The notes: generated from the letters alone by a model not told the origin. Shown: positions 51,970-63,972, counted from the stretch's first letter. The stretch: DNA of 64,000 bases from Macrosoma leucophasiata (GCA_036365455.1 JAWQUS010000032.1:10389501-10453500), one strand, 5' to 3'. Made by a program: numbers and translations.

Positions 51970-52590
51970 TTAATTTTTTGTCTGTCTGTTTGTCGGTTTG
52001 TCTGTTTGTCTGTTTGTCCCTTTGTTCAGGCTAATCTTGGAAGATACTGGACGGATTCGAAAGAAACTTTTTGTGGTGTATAGATACTAAGCCTGGCCAA
52101 CACTTAGGCTACTTTTTGCTGCGGGAAAATCACTCATTCCCAAGGGAATGTCTACATTTAATAAAAGAGATATTTAATAAAGACTGTAGATTGAATATTG
52201 TTAAAAAGAATACTTGGGACGTAATCTGTAATAGAAATCCAAGCCAAAAATATAGTTTTCAGATTTTTTGTCTGTTTGTCTGTATGTATGTCCGAGCTAA
52301 ACTAAATGGATTTACTTCAAATTTTGCATGATCATTACTAACCGGTACGGTCAACATATAGGCTACATATTATCATGCTATCTCCTACGGGGGAAGAGCT
52401 ATGAATCTTTAAAATCGTAGAAAAATCAAAACTGTACATTGTTTTTTTTTGTTCTAAAGAATATTTGGGGCGTGATCTACTATCGATATCGAAGCCAAAT
52501 ATAGTGTTTGTTTGTCTGTTGTTGTTTGTATGTATGACCGGGCTAAATTAAAAAATTACTTATTGGATTTACTTCAAATTTCGCATGAAT
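51970..52590 (+). repeat. Helitron leader with internal duplication
   Basis: A GTCTGTCTGTTTGT-type run is followed by two diverged copies (52195-52335 and 52440-52590) of a block with AATA-TTGGG-CGT, AAGCCAAA-ATAT and GGATTTACTTCAAATTT-GCATGA. The helicase remnant begins directly after the second. Confidence 0.55.
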
Positions 52591-52845
52591 ATCCGAGAAT
52601 GTTCAAGGACACCGCATTGGGTAAGGTTAAAAGGTATCGTGCATCCAAATAATGGCGAAAGCTATTGCCTGCGGTTGTTACTTCACACGTTCCGAGGCCC
52701 AACGTATTTCGCTTTTCTGAGGACATTTGACGCCGTGGAGTATCCCACTTACTGCGCAGCCTGCCAAGCACGTCACCTTCTTGACGGTGACCAAAACTGG
52801 AGTGACACCCTCGCGGAGGCAAGCATCAGTGAAGGAGGAGTATAG
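52585..52845 (+). pseudogene. Helitron pre-helicase region
   Basis: An 86-codon frame with TPHWVRLKGIVHPNNGESYCL, RLLLHTFRGPTYFAFLRTF, YPTYCAACQARHLLDGDQNW and TLAEASIS. This corresponds to the conserved stretch between Rep and helicase in animal Helitron proteins. It starts abruptly after the leader repeats. Confidence 0.75.
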
Positions 52846-53090
52846 CCATCATCTGTCTGAAGATTTTCTATGAGCTTTGAGACACGTGCTACTGGAGACG
52901 AAGTCGAAGTAACTAATGAACGCATGCTGAACACCTGTCTTAGTTCATTTCAAGATGGGGTCATTTCCACCGCCGATTGAACTATCAAATATGGGTTACC
53001 AGCTCCCCAATCATCACCCCATCAAGACCGTAGAAATTGGGAGTATAACGCTGAGACAAATTACGATCCGGGCGAAATGACCATGTCACT

Positions 53091-53577
53091 TTGTTCTCTT
53101 CAGAGCAAAAACAAATGTATGATACCGTCCTTGAAAGCGTTGGGCAAAACCAGGGTAAAATGTTTTTCTTGGATGCTCCTGGTGGAACAGGAAAAACATT
53201 TGTTACTGACATACTTGCAGAAGTCAGGAGGCAAGGCAAAATTGCTATTGCTGTAGCGTCAGGAATTGCTGCCACACTGCTTCCGGGAAGCAAGACAGCA
53301 CACACATGCCATGTTTAAAATTCCCTTACATTTAGAGAGCGCCGAAACGACTGTTTTTGGTGTGTCATGTCACCGCGATAAGGGACACGTGCTCAAGGAT
53401 TACTCCCTGATTGTATGGGATGAGTGTAGGAAGGCCAATAGAAAAGCAGTTGAGGCCGTGGACAGAACCCAGCAGGACATCCGCAGGAACGAACATTTGA
53501 ATGGGTGTTGTCACATTACTGTTCACTGGCGATTTCCGGCAAACGCTTCCCGTGGTGACGTGAAGATCGAAGGCTGA
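53091..53577 (+). pseudogene. Helitron PIF1-like helicase, N-terminal motifs
   Basis: Frame 1 (53091-53318) has KMFFLDAPGGTGKTFVTDIL, the Walker A box (about 53172-53198), and IAVASGIAATLLPGSKTAH. Frame 2 (from about 53290) has FKIPLHLES and the Walker B-like YSLIVWDECRKANRKAVEAV (normally DE-x-x-M). Superfamily 1 helicase motifs I and II are readable but split by a frameshift near 53270-53310. Confidence 0.75.
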
Positions 53578-54036
53578 CGAGGTGAATGCTTTGTTGTCAC
53601 GATCTTAACGAGTTCGTACGCTGCCCTTGACCATTAATATGAGAGCTCAGCTCAGCGACAATGCACGTGCTCAATAATTTTCTGATGTCCTTCTAAGTCT
53701 TCGCGAAAGCACTCTACCAGAAGAGAGAGGTGCACAGATGGTGCTTCCAGAGTCTTCTGGCAGAGAAGTATCCAGCTTAGAAGAACTCATTCTCGGTGTC
53801 TACAGGGACATCAGTCGTATACCGCACCAGCAGAATACAACGTTTTGAGTGTGAGAGCGGGCCATTTTGACGCCCAAAAATGATCAGGCTGCAGCAATTA
53901 ATAGTAATAGGAAATGATATGGTCTACACCTCCATAAATACTGTCGTCGAGCAAGATGACGCCACACATTATTCCATGGCATTTCTGAACCTGTCAGCAA
54001 GCGGACTTCCATCGCATACCATCAAGCTGAAGGTAG
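53578..54036 (+). pseudogene. Helitron helicase, degenerate middle
   Basis: Short pieces such as NMRAQLSDN, FSD-LL-LRE and VVEQDDATHYSMAFLNLSAS (53880-54095 frame) follow the order of the helicase C-terminal half, but with many frame changes. Confidence 0.55.
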
Positions 54037-54423
54037 GTGTCCCGATTATGCTTCTTTGGAACTTATCTCCTCCAAAGTTGTATAACGGGACTTAAAGCCA
54101 TCTCGCTCCACAGACACACCATTGAGGCGGAAATTCTTACGGGTTGTGGCATTGGTGAGGCAGTATTTATACCACGCATTCCTCTTATACCTCATAACTT
54201 CACGTTCCAGTTCAAGCGCGTACAGTTGAATGTTTGCTTCGCGATGACCATCAATAAGTCGCAGGGGCAGACACTGAGGTCAGCGGGTGTTAACCTCAGG
54301 ACGAGTTGCTTCTCACACGGGCAACTGTACGTGGCTTGCTACCGCGTCACCAGTCCTGACCCTCTTTACATTTTGGCTCCCGGCAGAATAACTACCAACG
54401 TAGATGATAGGAAAGTGTCGTAA
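54037..54423 (+). pseudogene. Helitron PIF1-like helicase, C-terminal motifs
   Basis: GLKAISLHRHTIEAEILTG, VFIPRIPLIPHNFTFQFKR, then CFAMTINKSQGQTLRSAGVN (motif V/VI region) and SHGQLYVACYRVTSPDPLYI, which is the standard end of Helitron and PIF1 helicases. The frame ends at TAA 54421-54423. It could also descend from a PIF1 gene, but the pre-helicase block argues for a Helitron. Confidence 0.78.
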
Positions 54424-55330
54424 GGTTCGATACCTTTGTACGTATTTTTACTCTTTTATGTTCGGGAATATATTCCTGCATTATTTTCTCTATTGCCTTC
54501 AGTCACATCTTATGACTGAACTCAGCAGGATTCCCATATGACTCCCTTCACTTGCTTCGCTAGCAAAAAACGTATACTTTTAATTTAATGCTATTTTAAA
54601 AGTTGTTTGCTTATAATGCTAAAGCGACACTGGCATCTTAGGTATGTTTGGTGCTGTACTGCCTTCATGCAGACGACGTTGCGGGCAGCAGCGAGTATTT
54701 AATAAACGTTCTTTCATTACTTTCTTACATTTATTGATCGATAGACTTTTTGGGGATTTGATTAAAGAACCGTAAGTATACATTGACCTCTTAAAGAATT
54801 ACTGACACTATTCAGCCGCATTGCATGCAGGACAATTTGTATTTGTTCCTAGTATTTATACTGTGTTTGTTACCTATTGTAGGAAACTCATTAATGTTTT
54901 TACTGACATATAATACATTTTCATAAATGTATTGCGAAGCTACCGTCAGAATATTTATTTCTTTAAATTTATCTCTAAGAGATACCCTCGGACTCAGCCC
55001 GTTGATAGCCTAGACAGCTCTCTGTTGCGGTACGAAAATAGTATTGACGTCGGCGGCATTTCTCCATTGCAAAATGCCACAGGATATTATACTGTGAAAA
55101 TAACTAAAATAAACAAGGCGAGCCGTCTTGACATCTGTGAATAGTCTTATCTTTTTTACAGCAAACGCTGCCGAGCTAAGTCTACTAGCTAATTTGGCAA
55201 TAAATAAAAGACGGAAATAAAATTATAGACGATATCAGGTTGAGCATGTTTTATTTATTTTTAATAGTCCTCTCTTTGCTGAATTATAGTGCCACATTTA
55301 ACACTGTTGATTTAGACATTTTGCTCGCGA
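54424..55330. other. no gene seen
   Basis: AT-rich. The Helitron 3' end should lie here or beyond but no clear hairpin plus CTRR was found (GCTTCGCTAG at 54551-54560 is the only candidate). Confidence 0.35.
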
Positions 55331-55334
55331 TTTT

Positions 55335-55505
55335 TTGTCTCCGATAGTGATTGATTGGTTACACAGTCACTTGTTTAGTTGTCAGCAACGCATTCTTGTG
55401 AATCGCACTTTTCCTCTAAGTTACGAAGGTATAATGTCGCTGGTGTACCGCAAGGTGGTGTGTTGTCTCCATTTATATTTTCAATGGGTATTATTAAAAC
55501 GTCCC
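55335..55505 (+). pseudogene. LINE reverse transcriptase fragment
   Basis: WLHSHLFSCQQRILVNRTFP is followed, after a frame change, by GVPQGGVLSPFIFS. The latter is the highly conserved RT motif that precedes the catalytic YADD/FADD. Only about 55 codons remain. Confidence 0.6.
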
Positions 55506-55509
55506 ATTT

Positions 55510-57125
55510 GTGTAATATTTAAATGTTTTCGTAAAGTGGCGGACTTTGATTGTAGGTAAGATGTGTAGGATGTACGTAGGATTAGCACATTTATCAAATA
55601 TAAAAATGTAATGTTTCTCTTGTTCTGTGGTCCTGGTAATCTGTAAATACAGATTTCTATTATCCTATTTGTAGAGACGGGCTCTTCCATCAACTTTGAC
55701 TGCTGTGTAATGCCTTGTTTTATGTGAGGATAAACAAATAAACTATTATTATCCAATCATTTATTTAAATTCACAATTTATATTTTTTACCACATACCTA
55801 CATATAACAGAAAAAAAAACAAAATGGTTTCCGACGGTAGCGGGAGCAGGGTCCAAGCTGTCGGCGGATAGGGGCTCAGAGAGAGGAACCTCCTCACAAT
55901 ACGTGCCGTGTCTAATATTATTATTTGTTTGGAACGTTGACCAGTATTAAATTAACTTAAGCAGATCTTAACCAAAGTAAAGTATTCCTGTTTTTCACAT
56001 TACGATATATTTTAATATAATTAAATACAGTCGTTATCTCTTGCAATCAACTTAATTACCGACTTGTTCTTATCAAATCCATCTTTTGGAATTAATTAAA
56101 TGTTGAATATCTATTACTGTCAAGCCAATTAATTGTGTAAATTTTTGTAGAATAAAAGTTACCATGCCCTGTTCTTCCAGGTTGGGACTTATTTCATTTA
56201 TAAAAAAAAACAAGGTAAGGACAGACTCCCGACTTCGATTGAAGCTGCGTTGTGTCATCGATGACTTAGATGTCTAAGACTCTATATGCTGCTGTATGTA
56301 TGTTTTTTATACATGTTCCTCAATAAAAGTCAAGAGTGAGTGAACCGATTTTTCACTTCCAAGTTAATCGCATTGCCATCAACTCTGGTGGTATCATAGG
56401 GAAAGCGAGGGAAGCCCTCAACATGTACATAGGTGTATACGGTTTTGGTTGTACCTATTTTCTTTATTGAATTACGAATTTGCAAGTGAAAATCATAATT
56501 TAACGCTACTGAGCTCACGATGGAAGCTAGGAATCACAGCATTACCAAAGCAACACGTTTATATTTTAAAATTTAGAGCTAATATTGCGATATCCCGTCA
56601 AAAAAAATATATAAGCAACTTATCAACATATACCTAAAAATAGAAAAATGAAAAACTGTTGCAAAAAATACTGATTTCAAAAACCAGATATTTATCTACA
56701 TTGCATCAAAGAGTGAAAAATAACTCAATACATATTTACTTACAAATAACCAAGGCACGTCATACTTATAGAATACTTAGAAGTCGGGCCACCAATCCCT
56801 ATAACTAACGATCTATGGCTAAAAATACCTTTATTTGAAGTTACTTAAGAAAATAGGTGAAAATTGACCATGTATGTATGCCATAGTTTTTGATATTAAT
56901 TCTATAATCTGTAATTTTTCACTGTGATGTAATTATCCGGTCTTGAAATCAGTATTTTTTGTTGGGTATATTAGGATTCCGTACCTGAAAAGGAAAAAAC
57001 GGAATCTTTATAGGATCGTACGTGTATCTGTTTTTCAGTCACAACCGATATGCATCGAAACTACTGGATTTTCCATTTATTTGAGCCAAGTTTCCGATTT
57101 CATTATCAGCTAAATTGCTGCATTG
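55510..57125. other. no gene seen
   Basis: AT-rich DNA. 55835-55920 is GC-richer without an assignable frame. 56975-57060 resembles the GGATTCCGTACCTGAAAAGG repeat also near 8290. Confidence 0.4.
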
Positions 57126-57440
57126 GGAGGTGTATAATAATGGCAACCCATTAAACGTCTCACTGCTGGGCACGAGTCTCTCCCCTTTTTAGGGGGAGGC
57201 CTGGAGCTTACTCCACCACACTGTTCCAATGCGGGTTGGTGGAGATACGGGTTAGTGGCCAACCCGCTGTCGATGTTTTTAAGCCCATAAGGCCTCCGAC
57301 AAGGTTTAACGACTGCTATCTATCGATAGCAACCGAGACCGACGGCTTAACGTGCCCTACGAAGTACGGAAACGCGCATTTTAATTTGCCACTAACGCTT
57401 CCGATCTACAACAGCCGCGGGGCCATGCGCGCTTTGGGAC
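57126..57440 (-). repeat. 5S-derived SINE
   Basis: The reverse strand has GCGCGCATGGCCCCGCGGCT, a shortened 5S-like middle (deleted around the C box), CGTACTTCGTAGGGCACGTT, CAGCGGGTTGGCCACTAACC and the tail CCCAGCAGTGAGACGTTTAA. Confidence 0.65.
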
Positions 57441-57687
57441 CAACTGAAATATAATACTTGAAAATACTGAACCTTTGGCCATGCCTCTGCTTGGCCGGTT
57501 TTTTATCTTAGTTTAACTTCTATGACTTCGTGAATCTGTTAATGCGTAGAAACACCACATAATGAATAATACAAATGTATAATTACATTTTTTAAATGAA
57601 CAAAAAATTGATCCCGGAAATACCTATATAACGCTTAATTCATCAGTCTCGCTTGACTGCTTTGTTTAGTTACAATAGGACCGCTCT

Positions 57688-57890
57688 TTTATGTAATGGA
57701 AGTGGCAAATAAGCATGCAGTTCACATTGATGTTAAGTGATGACTGCAGTCTATAGACACTCACACGAAGACCAAAGGTGTTATGTCTCTGTGCCGGAAA
57801 TTACAGGGCCGTACATTACTACCTGCCCGGATCACGATAGTGCTGAACACTACCATTCAGCGGCAAGTAAATTAGGAAATGCGGTGGTGT
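57688..57890 (-). repeat. family A repeat, internally deleted
   Basis: From ATGTAATGGAAGTGGCAAAT to GTAAATTAGGAAATGCGGTG; it lacks the middle GTAACGCATCTGCA block and the hairpin end. A (GGT)n stretch follows to 57907. Confidence 0.7.
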
Positions 57891-57907
57891 TTGGTGGTGG
57901 TGGTGGT

Positions 57908-58685
57908 TCATCACTTTAAAAAAATAGTTATTTATCGCATACAATAGATGGTCATCATCATCAACTAGACTGACTGCCTTCAAAAATACACAAATAATCA
58001 AAGATATAAAATACTCCATGGTTTTAAAAAAAATGTGTACCGAAACTTGATGTTCGCAAGTAAAGATTGACAGAGAAACAGTTTTTAGGTAGTAGACGTC
58101 CAATAAGAACATTGAAGAGGATTTTAGTAGGAGAACATTTACCAGTTCAGACAGGGCTGAACTAAAGGTTCTCCCAAGTCTATATTATGAAGTCATTGAT
58201 TTTTGTACCTGAAAATTGGAAGTCAGACATAAAAGATTTGTCAAGTACTTATAAACTGATTTTACAACTGTGCTGGTTTAATGGACCCCTTTGTGTTCAA
58301 CAAAATATTGATGAATAATTATGGAAGGTTGGGGGATGGAGGGGAGCGAAGAGCCTTCTTCATGTAAAATATTGGTAACAGCTATTTGACGTGGAGCAGA
58401 GATTCTATGAGGTTCACGTTCCAAGGTCATAAACGACATTCAGGTAAGCGAAACTGCAGGCAATAGCATTTGGAATTAACTAGTTTCACCAATGACGCGC
58501 CAATATGAGAATATTAAATTAAATAGAAAATGATAAGTAATATAATTCCACGAAATCAAACTTGAATGTTATTATCGTAAATATTTTCTTACTAGCTCAT
58601 AAAAAGCATACACGATAATGAAAATAAAATGTATGTTGGAAATAACTTGTTATTGCCACTTCTTCCATTGCCAATAATTATGTAA
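57908..58685. other. no gene seen
   Basis: AT-rich, no element recognised. Confidence 0.35.
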
Positions 58686-58689
58686 TACT

Positions 58690-58945
58690 GACTGACCCAG
58701 CAAACTTCGTATTGCCTCAGAATGAAATAATGTGTCAAAGGTTTGATAGATACGAACTATTTGTATGGAAAAATGAAATTGTGGTTTTTACTATTTCCCT
58801 TCAATTTCTTCATATTTTCTTACCTTTTAAACCTTCCCTGGACTTCCAAAAAACATTCAAAACAAAAATTAGCTAAATCGGTCCAGCCGTTATCGTGTTT
58901 TAGCGAGACTAACGAACAGCAATTGATTTATATATATACAGATGT
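58690..58945 (+). repeat. repeat family E copy
   Basis: CAGCAAACTTCGTATTGCCT to ACTAACGAACAGCAATTGAT, parallel to 16365-16620. Confidence 0.55.
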
Positions 58946-58949
58946 GCCC

Positions 58950-59285
58950 GCGACTTCGCCCGCGTGAGAATTTATGATTGTTCAGTATCTACTCGGACGA
59001 AGTCGTGGGCGCAGCTAGTATAAAAGTAGCCTAAGTTACTCCTTATCACAGCATCTATCTGCCAGTGAAAGTCCCGTCAAAATCGGTCCAGCCGTTCCCA
59101 AGATTAGCCCCGCCAAACAGACAGACAGACAAACCGACAGACAGACAAAAATTGTAAAAAATGTTGTTTTGGTATATGTACCGTGTATACATACAAATGC
59201 GTTTAGTAATAAGCGGTTATTTTAATATTACAAACAGACACTCCAATTTTATTTATTTGTATAGATGTATAGATAAGATGTAATC
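58950..59285 (+). repeat. lepidopteran-type repeat with Helitron-like end
   Basis: GTGCCCGCGACTTCGCCCGC is partly mirrored by CGGACGAAGTCGTGGGC, then GCAGCTAG/T (59014-59022), a possible Helitron 3' end. Downstream are AATCGGTCCAGCCGTT and (CAGA)n runs. Confidence 0.45.
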
Positions 59286-59624
59286 GTTTTCATATTCAAA
59301 TACAAGGTAGGCGTTCCTCTATTTTTGTTTATTTCTTTAATTGTCTACATTTGATACAAATACACTAGGAAGATAATGTATATCGTCCGTGTATATAAAT
59401 TTAATTCAAATTTAACACGTAGCAAATACAATACACGACTAAATGAATTCATACCGCTATTTGAAAAAAACTTCTTAGTAAATTTTTCCATAGTAGTTAA
59501 TTGTACTGACGTTCAAACAATAGTTAATCGTGAAATACTTCATACACGCATGATTTTTTTTCATTGCGTAGGACCTTAAGGATGTAGACGCATTGCCTAA
59601 TCTCTCTTGCGCCAAATATAGCGT

Positions 59625-60370
59625 GACCATACGTCCCGTTTCAAACGGGACAGTCCCGTTTTCGTGCAGTCAGTCCCAGTGTCCCGAGAAAACCTTCAAA
59701 AATCTATAGAAAAGTTAGCAAAAATCTATAGAAAACTAGCGCACTCGACTGAAGATTTCCTGTAAACAAATATTTGGTTATTATAATAATAATATGATGT
59801 AATACAATATTTCAATATATACAGTATTTTTAGATCGATGAGGCATGAGAGGTATGTTAGGAACGGGATATCTGGCGCTCTACACTCTCTGCCTACCCCG
59901 TTAGGGACCTGGCGTGAAGATACATACTTACATAAAATATTTATGTTTTTTTAAGTTTTACAATAATAATAAAAAAACATCGATAGCATCTTTAAGATAC
60001 CTAAAACAATACTTAAATAAAGAAGGTGTAGCTTGGCGTTCGATAATCTAGCTTTTTAAAAAATAAATTTGATCATAAAATGATTTTAATTAAATTAAAA
60101 AATATTATAATGTCGACAGAAAAATTGGAAAATAAAATTGTACAATTTTTTAAAGTGATTTGGGAAGAAATTAAAAATGTTTTAGTAAATTTAATTGTTG
60201 GAGAAGTAATGGTTTAAGTTTGTATTGGGTACGATGGGGTTGACATGTCGTTATTAAAAAAATATAATAAAAAAAAATAAAAAAAAAAACTCTTCCTTCT
60301 AGTTCTTTGAAGGTTGATTTAATAAATGTCCCGTTTTGATTTACGATAAAAATTGTCACGTTAGGCAAAT
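59625..60370. mobile_element. possible decayed TIR transposon
   Basis: The left edge is GCGTGACCATACGTCCCGTT followed by an inverted CGTTT/AAACGGGACAG. The right edge, reversed, is AACGTGACAATTTTTATCG with AAACGGGACA. The match is partial and the interior is AT-rich, so this is tentative. Confidence 0.3.
59870..59935 (+). repeat. 3' terminal piece of the 38.2-kb LINE
   Basis: GCGCTCTACACTCTCTGCCT, ACCCCGTTAGGGACCTGGCG and TGAAGATACATACTTACAT match the 3' end of the LINE fragment at 38180-38250 (reverse strand). Confidence 0.65.
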
Positions 60371-60449
60371 AGCGTGCGTTCAGCGTTATCTTTTACCGGT
60401 TAGATGGCAATAACTAACAAAGAGGGCAGAGGCAAAAAATTTAAACCTC

Positions 60450-60670
60450 AGGCAGAGAATTTGTAATAATACTACGTATAGAATGGACACTTCAACGTCC
60501 CGCCCGATTTCCCCGCCTGACCCAACCTCCTCCCCTCTTTTGGGCGACGGTTGGTATTTTCTACGTGCTACGCACTCAGGTGTTAATACACGTCACTGAT
60601 TGATGTCTTTGTAATAGAGACCAGATTAAGCGTTTGTATGGAATTTTGGCGGAGCGTCTGCGGTGTGCCT
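60450..60670 (+). repeat. family B repeat, complete
   Basis: TACTACGTATAGAATGGACA to GGCGGAGCGTCTGCGGTGTG, well preserved. Confidence 0.72.
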
Positions 60671-60965
60671 CAGGTATGGCAACGCATCTGCGTATTGACC
60701 TGGTTGTTGTGCTGCCCATTAGGTTCTTTTTTATGTGCTGTAAGTGCATGCAAATAAGTATGCAGCTTACATTGATGCTAAGTGATGACTGCAATCTAAC
60801 GACACTTACACAAAAACCAGAGGTCAAAATTCAGACGTGTTACCACTCCTGAGGCCTAAGGTGCTATGCCTCTGTGCCGGAAATACAGAGGGGTGTCTAC
60901 AGGCTGCAGTCATCACTTAACATGAATGTAAACTGCATGCTTGTTTGCCACTTCCATTACATTAA
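60662..60965 (+). repeat. family A repeat split by an opposite-strand family A copy
   Basis: 60662-60715 and 60893-60965 are forward family A (ATGGCAACGCATCTGC; GTGTCTACAGGCTGCAGTCA to CACTTCCATTACATTAAA). Between them 60728-60892 is a reverse copy (GTATGCAGCTTACATTGATG to GTGCCGGAAATACAGA). Confidence 0.65.
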
Positions 60966-61635
60966 ATAATAATAATCGGACAACAACACACACAACATCT
61001 TTAAAATAAAGATAGGAGAATCAACAAATCTAATTTGTCTATGTCGCGATTCTTTATGCGTAAGCAATCGTCTAATTAAAGTATGAAATAAATAATAATA
61101 ACATAACTTCACAGTACCTTAATACCTACACATTTTTAAAATTATACGCAATATGTAATTCCCATTTTGTTTTAATTTATTAGCTAACTTAACCTCAAAT
61201 CCGAGGTTATGTCATCAAAATAATTTATTTCCGTATAAAATTGCAAATATTACTAGTAACACAACAAAATACATCCGGCGATAACGAATTCTAGCATTAA
61301 TTTGAATAATTTTGCATTTGGCAATACTATCGATATAAACCGGAAGTTGGACATGAACTTGACACAGCAAGGCTGTAGTTTTATGATGTTTATTTTTATA
61401 TTCGAAACTGGTCCTAACAGAATAACCTCAAAGTTTATAAACGTTTTTTACATAAATGAGCGTTTACGCACGACTCATAAATATTTGGAATGCCGATTTG
61501 TAGATGAAAACTATTGTCATTGTGTTTCTTTTCAAATATTAATTTAATACCTTTGTGCAAAAAATGACAGCAACAATAAGATTGGATAGAAAATAGACCT
61601 TTCGTTTTTAAAAACATTTCTGTAGGCTGACATTT
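60966..61635. other. no gene recognised
   Basis: AT-rich. An 81-codon frame at 61302-61547 has no domain I recognise. Confidence 0.35.
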
Positions 61636-61639
61636 TTTG

Positions 61640-61830
61640 TATGTAACGAAGGAGGCATGCAGCTCACACTGACTGCAGCCTATAGACATCTACATAGAAA
61701 CTCAAAATGCAGATGCATTGCCCCTTCAGACCTAAGAAGTTATGTCTCTGTCATAGTTATTACGAGGCCGTACATTACCATCTAACCGGAACACGATAGT
61801 GCTGAACACTAACAATTAGGGGCAGATAAA
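61640..61830 (-). repeat. family A repeat, diverged
   Basis: TATGTAACGAAGGAGGCATG to AACACTAACAATTAGGGGCA, lacking the terminal hairpin. Confidence 0.6.
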
Positions 61831-62525
61831 TTAAAAATGTATGCCATATTTTAGTACTCACTATTTATATGAAATAATATGGACTCTGTGCTTAATTGCC
61901 ACTTCACTTGTTTTAGCAAAAAATAAGGAAAGTAGTTCCTATAACGGAAAAATCACAGATTGAGGTCGAGAAAAATAAATCATCTTTATTTTTTCGGATA
62001 TTGACGTAAGAGAAAAAAAATCATTTATTGCAAACTACCATAATCTAGCTTATATAATATGTATCATACAAATAATTTGATTATAAAATTGCAGAAGTCT
62101 AATGTCTTAACAGCATAGTAATATATTATATTTACAACGCAATCTATTCCATAACATAAAAAAACCGACATATCGAATTTTACTCTATAAAATAGAACTG
62201 ACTTTATTATGACAGATCTGCTTGTGGTTAATTAGGTAGCTACCGTTATAATAATGACTTATTTGTTTATGTCAATTAAAATGATACATATATTTCTCAT
62301 TTCATAGGTAATTATGATAAAAAAATTGTCGTATGAAGGTTTGTAAACGAGTTCCTTTGTTTTGTAGATCGTCGTTATGGTAAAACAAAAACTTAGCCGC
62401 GTTGACCAAATCTAAACCAGATTTTTTTCCATTATTTCATAATCAAAACCCAATCACAGTACGCAGCGAGATATATTGCAAATCGACTTTATGAGAAATA
62501 GTTCGGATAATTTCGGCTCTGTAGA
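61831..62525. other. no gene seen
   Basis: AT-rich sequence without a supported feature. Confidence 0.4.
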
Positions 62526-62527
62526 CT

Positions 62528-62655
62528 GTAGAGCGTTTTCTCTTTCGCACACCACTTCCGTGACGTTTGTCGACCGTTTCGATCAAGTTTTGACCAATAG
62601 CGGACTATTACTGCCTACGTAAGCAGTGTGGAACAAAGATAACGCTCTCCGAAAT
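62528..62655. repeat. possible short inverted-repeat element
   Basis: TAGAGCGTTTTCTCTTTCGC with ACACCAC on the left is roughly mirrored by GTGTGGAACAAAGATAACGCTCT on the right. The interior is more GC-rich than the flanks. The arms have several mismatches. Confidence 0.4.
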
Positions 62656-63005
62656 CGAAACTAACCGATTGACTCTTTCCTAATATTTAAGGAGTATTTC
62701 TGCGGTCAAATAAATAATAAATAATGTAAAACAAAACATATAATGAAAACTTTCCGTAAAAAAGATATCAGTTTTTTTACAGCCACTTATCATTTTAAAT
62801 TGAACGCGTCTGTACTTTTTTTTATGTATTCTGTGGTTTAATTACTTACTTGTTCTCACTGGGATCTGCCAACCGTTACATCCACCTGTGTTGATGCTAC
62901 GCTTAAAATTGTAATTGGTTAAATGCTCGCAAGATTTCGAAGATTCTATTCTTAGATTATCATATACATATCTCGTACTCAGAATAAACCATAATTTTAC
63001 GATAC

Positions 63006-63135
63006 AGCTGGAGGTTGCAGGTAGACACCACCGCATTACCTAATCTACTTAGTGCTAAATGGTAGTATTCAGCGCTACCGTGTTCCTGTCAGGTGGCAAT
63101 CGGTGGCATTATACGGCTCTATAATTGCACAGAGG
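63006..63135 (+). repeat. family A repeat, partial
   Basis: GACACCACCGCATTACCTAA, TGGTAGTATTCAGCGCTACC and GTCAGGTGGCAAT match the 5' half of family A. Confidence 0.55.
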
Positions 63136-63537
63136 TAAAACAACTTGGAAGTGTCAACGATATATTGAAATCTCTTTTTTTTGTTTTGTAGGCTACAATG
63201 TATCCTTGTTTGACACTTCGTGACATAAAAAAACAACGGGTTGCACTCCGGAAGTGTCGACAGAAGTGAAAACTTAATATTATCGTTGCTGTTAATAGGT
63301 CTCTTAAAAGTAGGCTGTTCTGTGAACACGTGTTCGTTTTACGCATTTTCTATCAGGGTCACATGTCCTGATGCGAGTTTACAGGTTATTTTTACCCATC
63401 ACAAAAAGTGCAAGGCGCCGTTAAAAAGTGTCCATTTTAAAAATCTCTTTTAAATATTTAGGTACATTTCAGGTGGACAAATCAAGCGAAAACCGTGCGG
63501 CTCTCATCTCTTCAACCAAAAGACCACCTAAATTGAT

Positions 63538-63972
63538 ATGTACGCTATCCTATCTAGCAAATTGGATCAAACTGCACACGGTGTGCAAGTTTGATTAAAA
63601 TCGGTTAAATAGTTTAGGAGTCTATCGCGGACAAACACTGTGACAATTAAGAAGATAAGTGTCGTATCTTAGCAACCCTATGTGTTCAAGAAACATTTAT
63701 TAGGTTAGGTACTCATTTTTTTTACAATACATCCTTTACGTATGTTCTTTCAATAGGTTACATCAAGCAATTTATTGTTAAAATTTCAGTATAGACTAGC
63801 GGCCCGTACTGTCTTCGCACTTGTGCAATTTAGGTACTTACATGATATTGCAACTATAAATTGAGATGTACTCTATCCTATCTGGCAAATTGGATCAAAC
63901 TGCACACGGTGTGCAAGTTTGATTAAAATCGGTTAAATAGTTTAAGAGTTCATCGCGGACAAACACTGGACA
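63538..63972. repeat. pair of direct repeats of about 105 bp
   Basis: 63538-63642 and 63866-63972 share CTATCCTATCT-GCAAATTGG, CACACGGTGTGCAAGTTTGA, TTAAAATCGGTTAAATAGTT and CATCGCGGACAAACACTG with few differences, about 328 bp apart. A TAGACTAGCGGCCCGTACTG boundary lies between them at 63793. Confidence 0.75.

Larger units (their letters stand above)
50348..54423 (+). mobile_element. Helitron remnant with helicase, interrupted by SINE and mariner
   Basis: Starts with the same TCTATACTTATAATAAAAC end, preceded by A, as the element at 7913. About 50 bp in, a tRNA SINE (50400-50706) and a mariner (50707-51943) intervene. A GTCTGTCTG-rich leader then resumes at 51970, followed by helicase coding remnants (52585-54423). 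No Rep (HUH) domain is seen, and I cannot fix a CTRR 3' end. Probably a decayed autonomous Helitron that lost Rep. Confidence 0.6.

Noticed and set aside
58743..58967. 74-codon forward frame
   Set aside because: It lies in repeat family E; a similar frame exists in the copy at 16374, so it follows the repeat sequence and shows no known protein.
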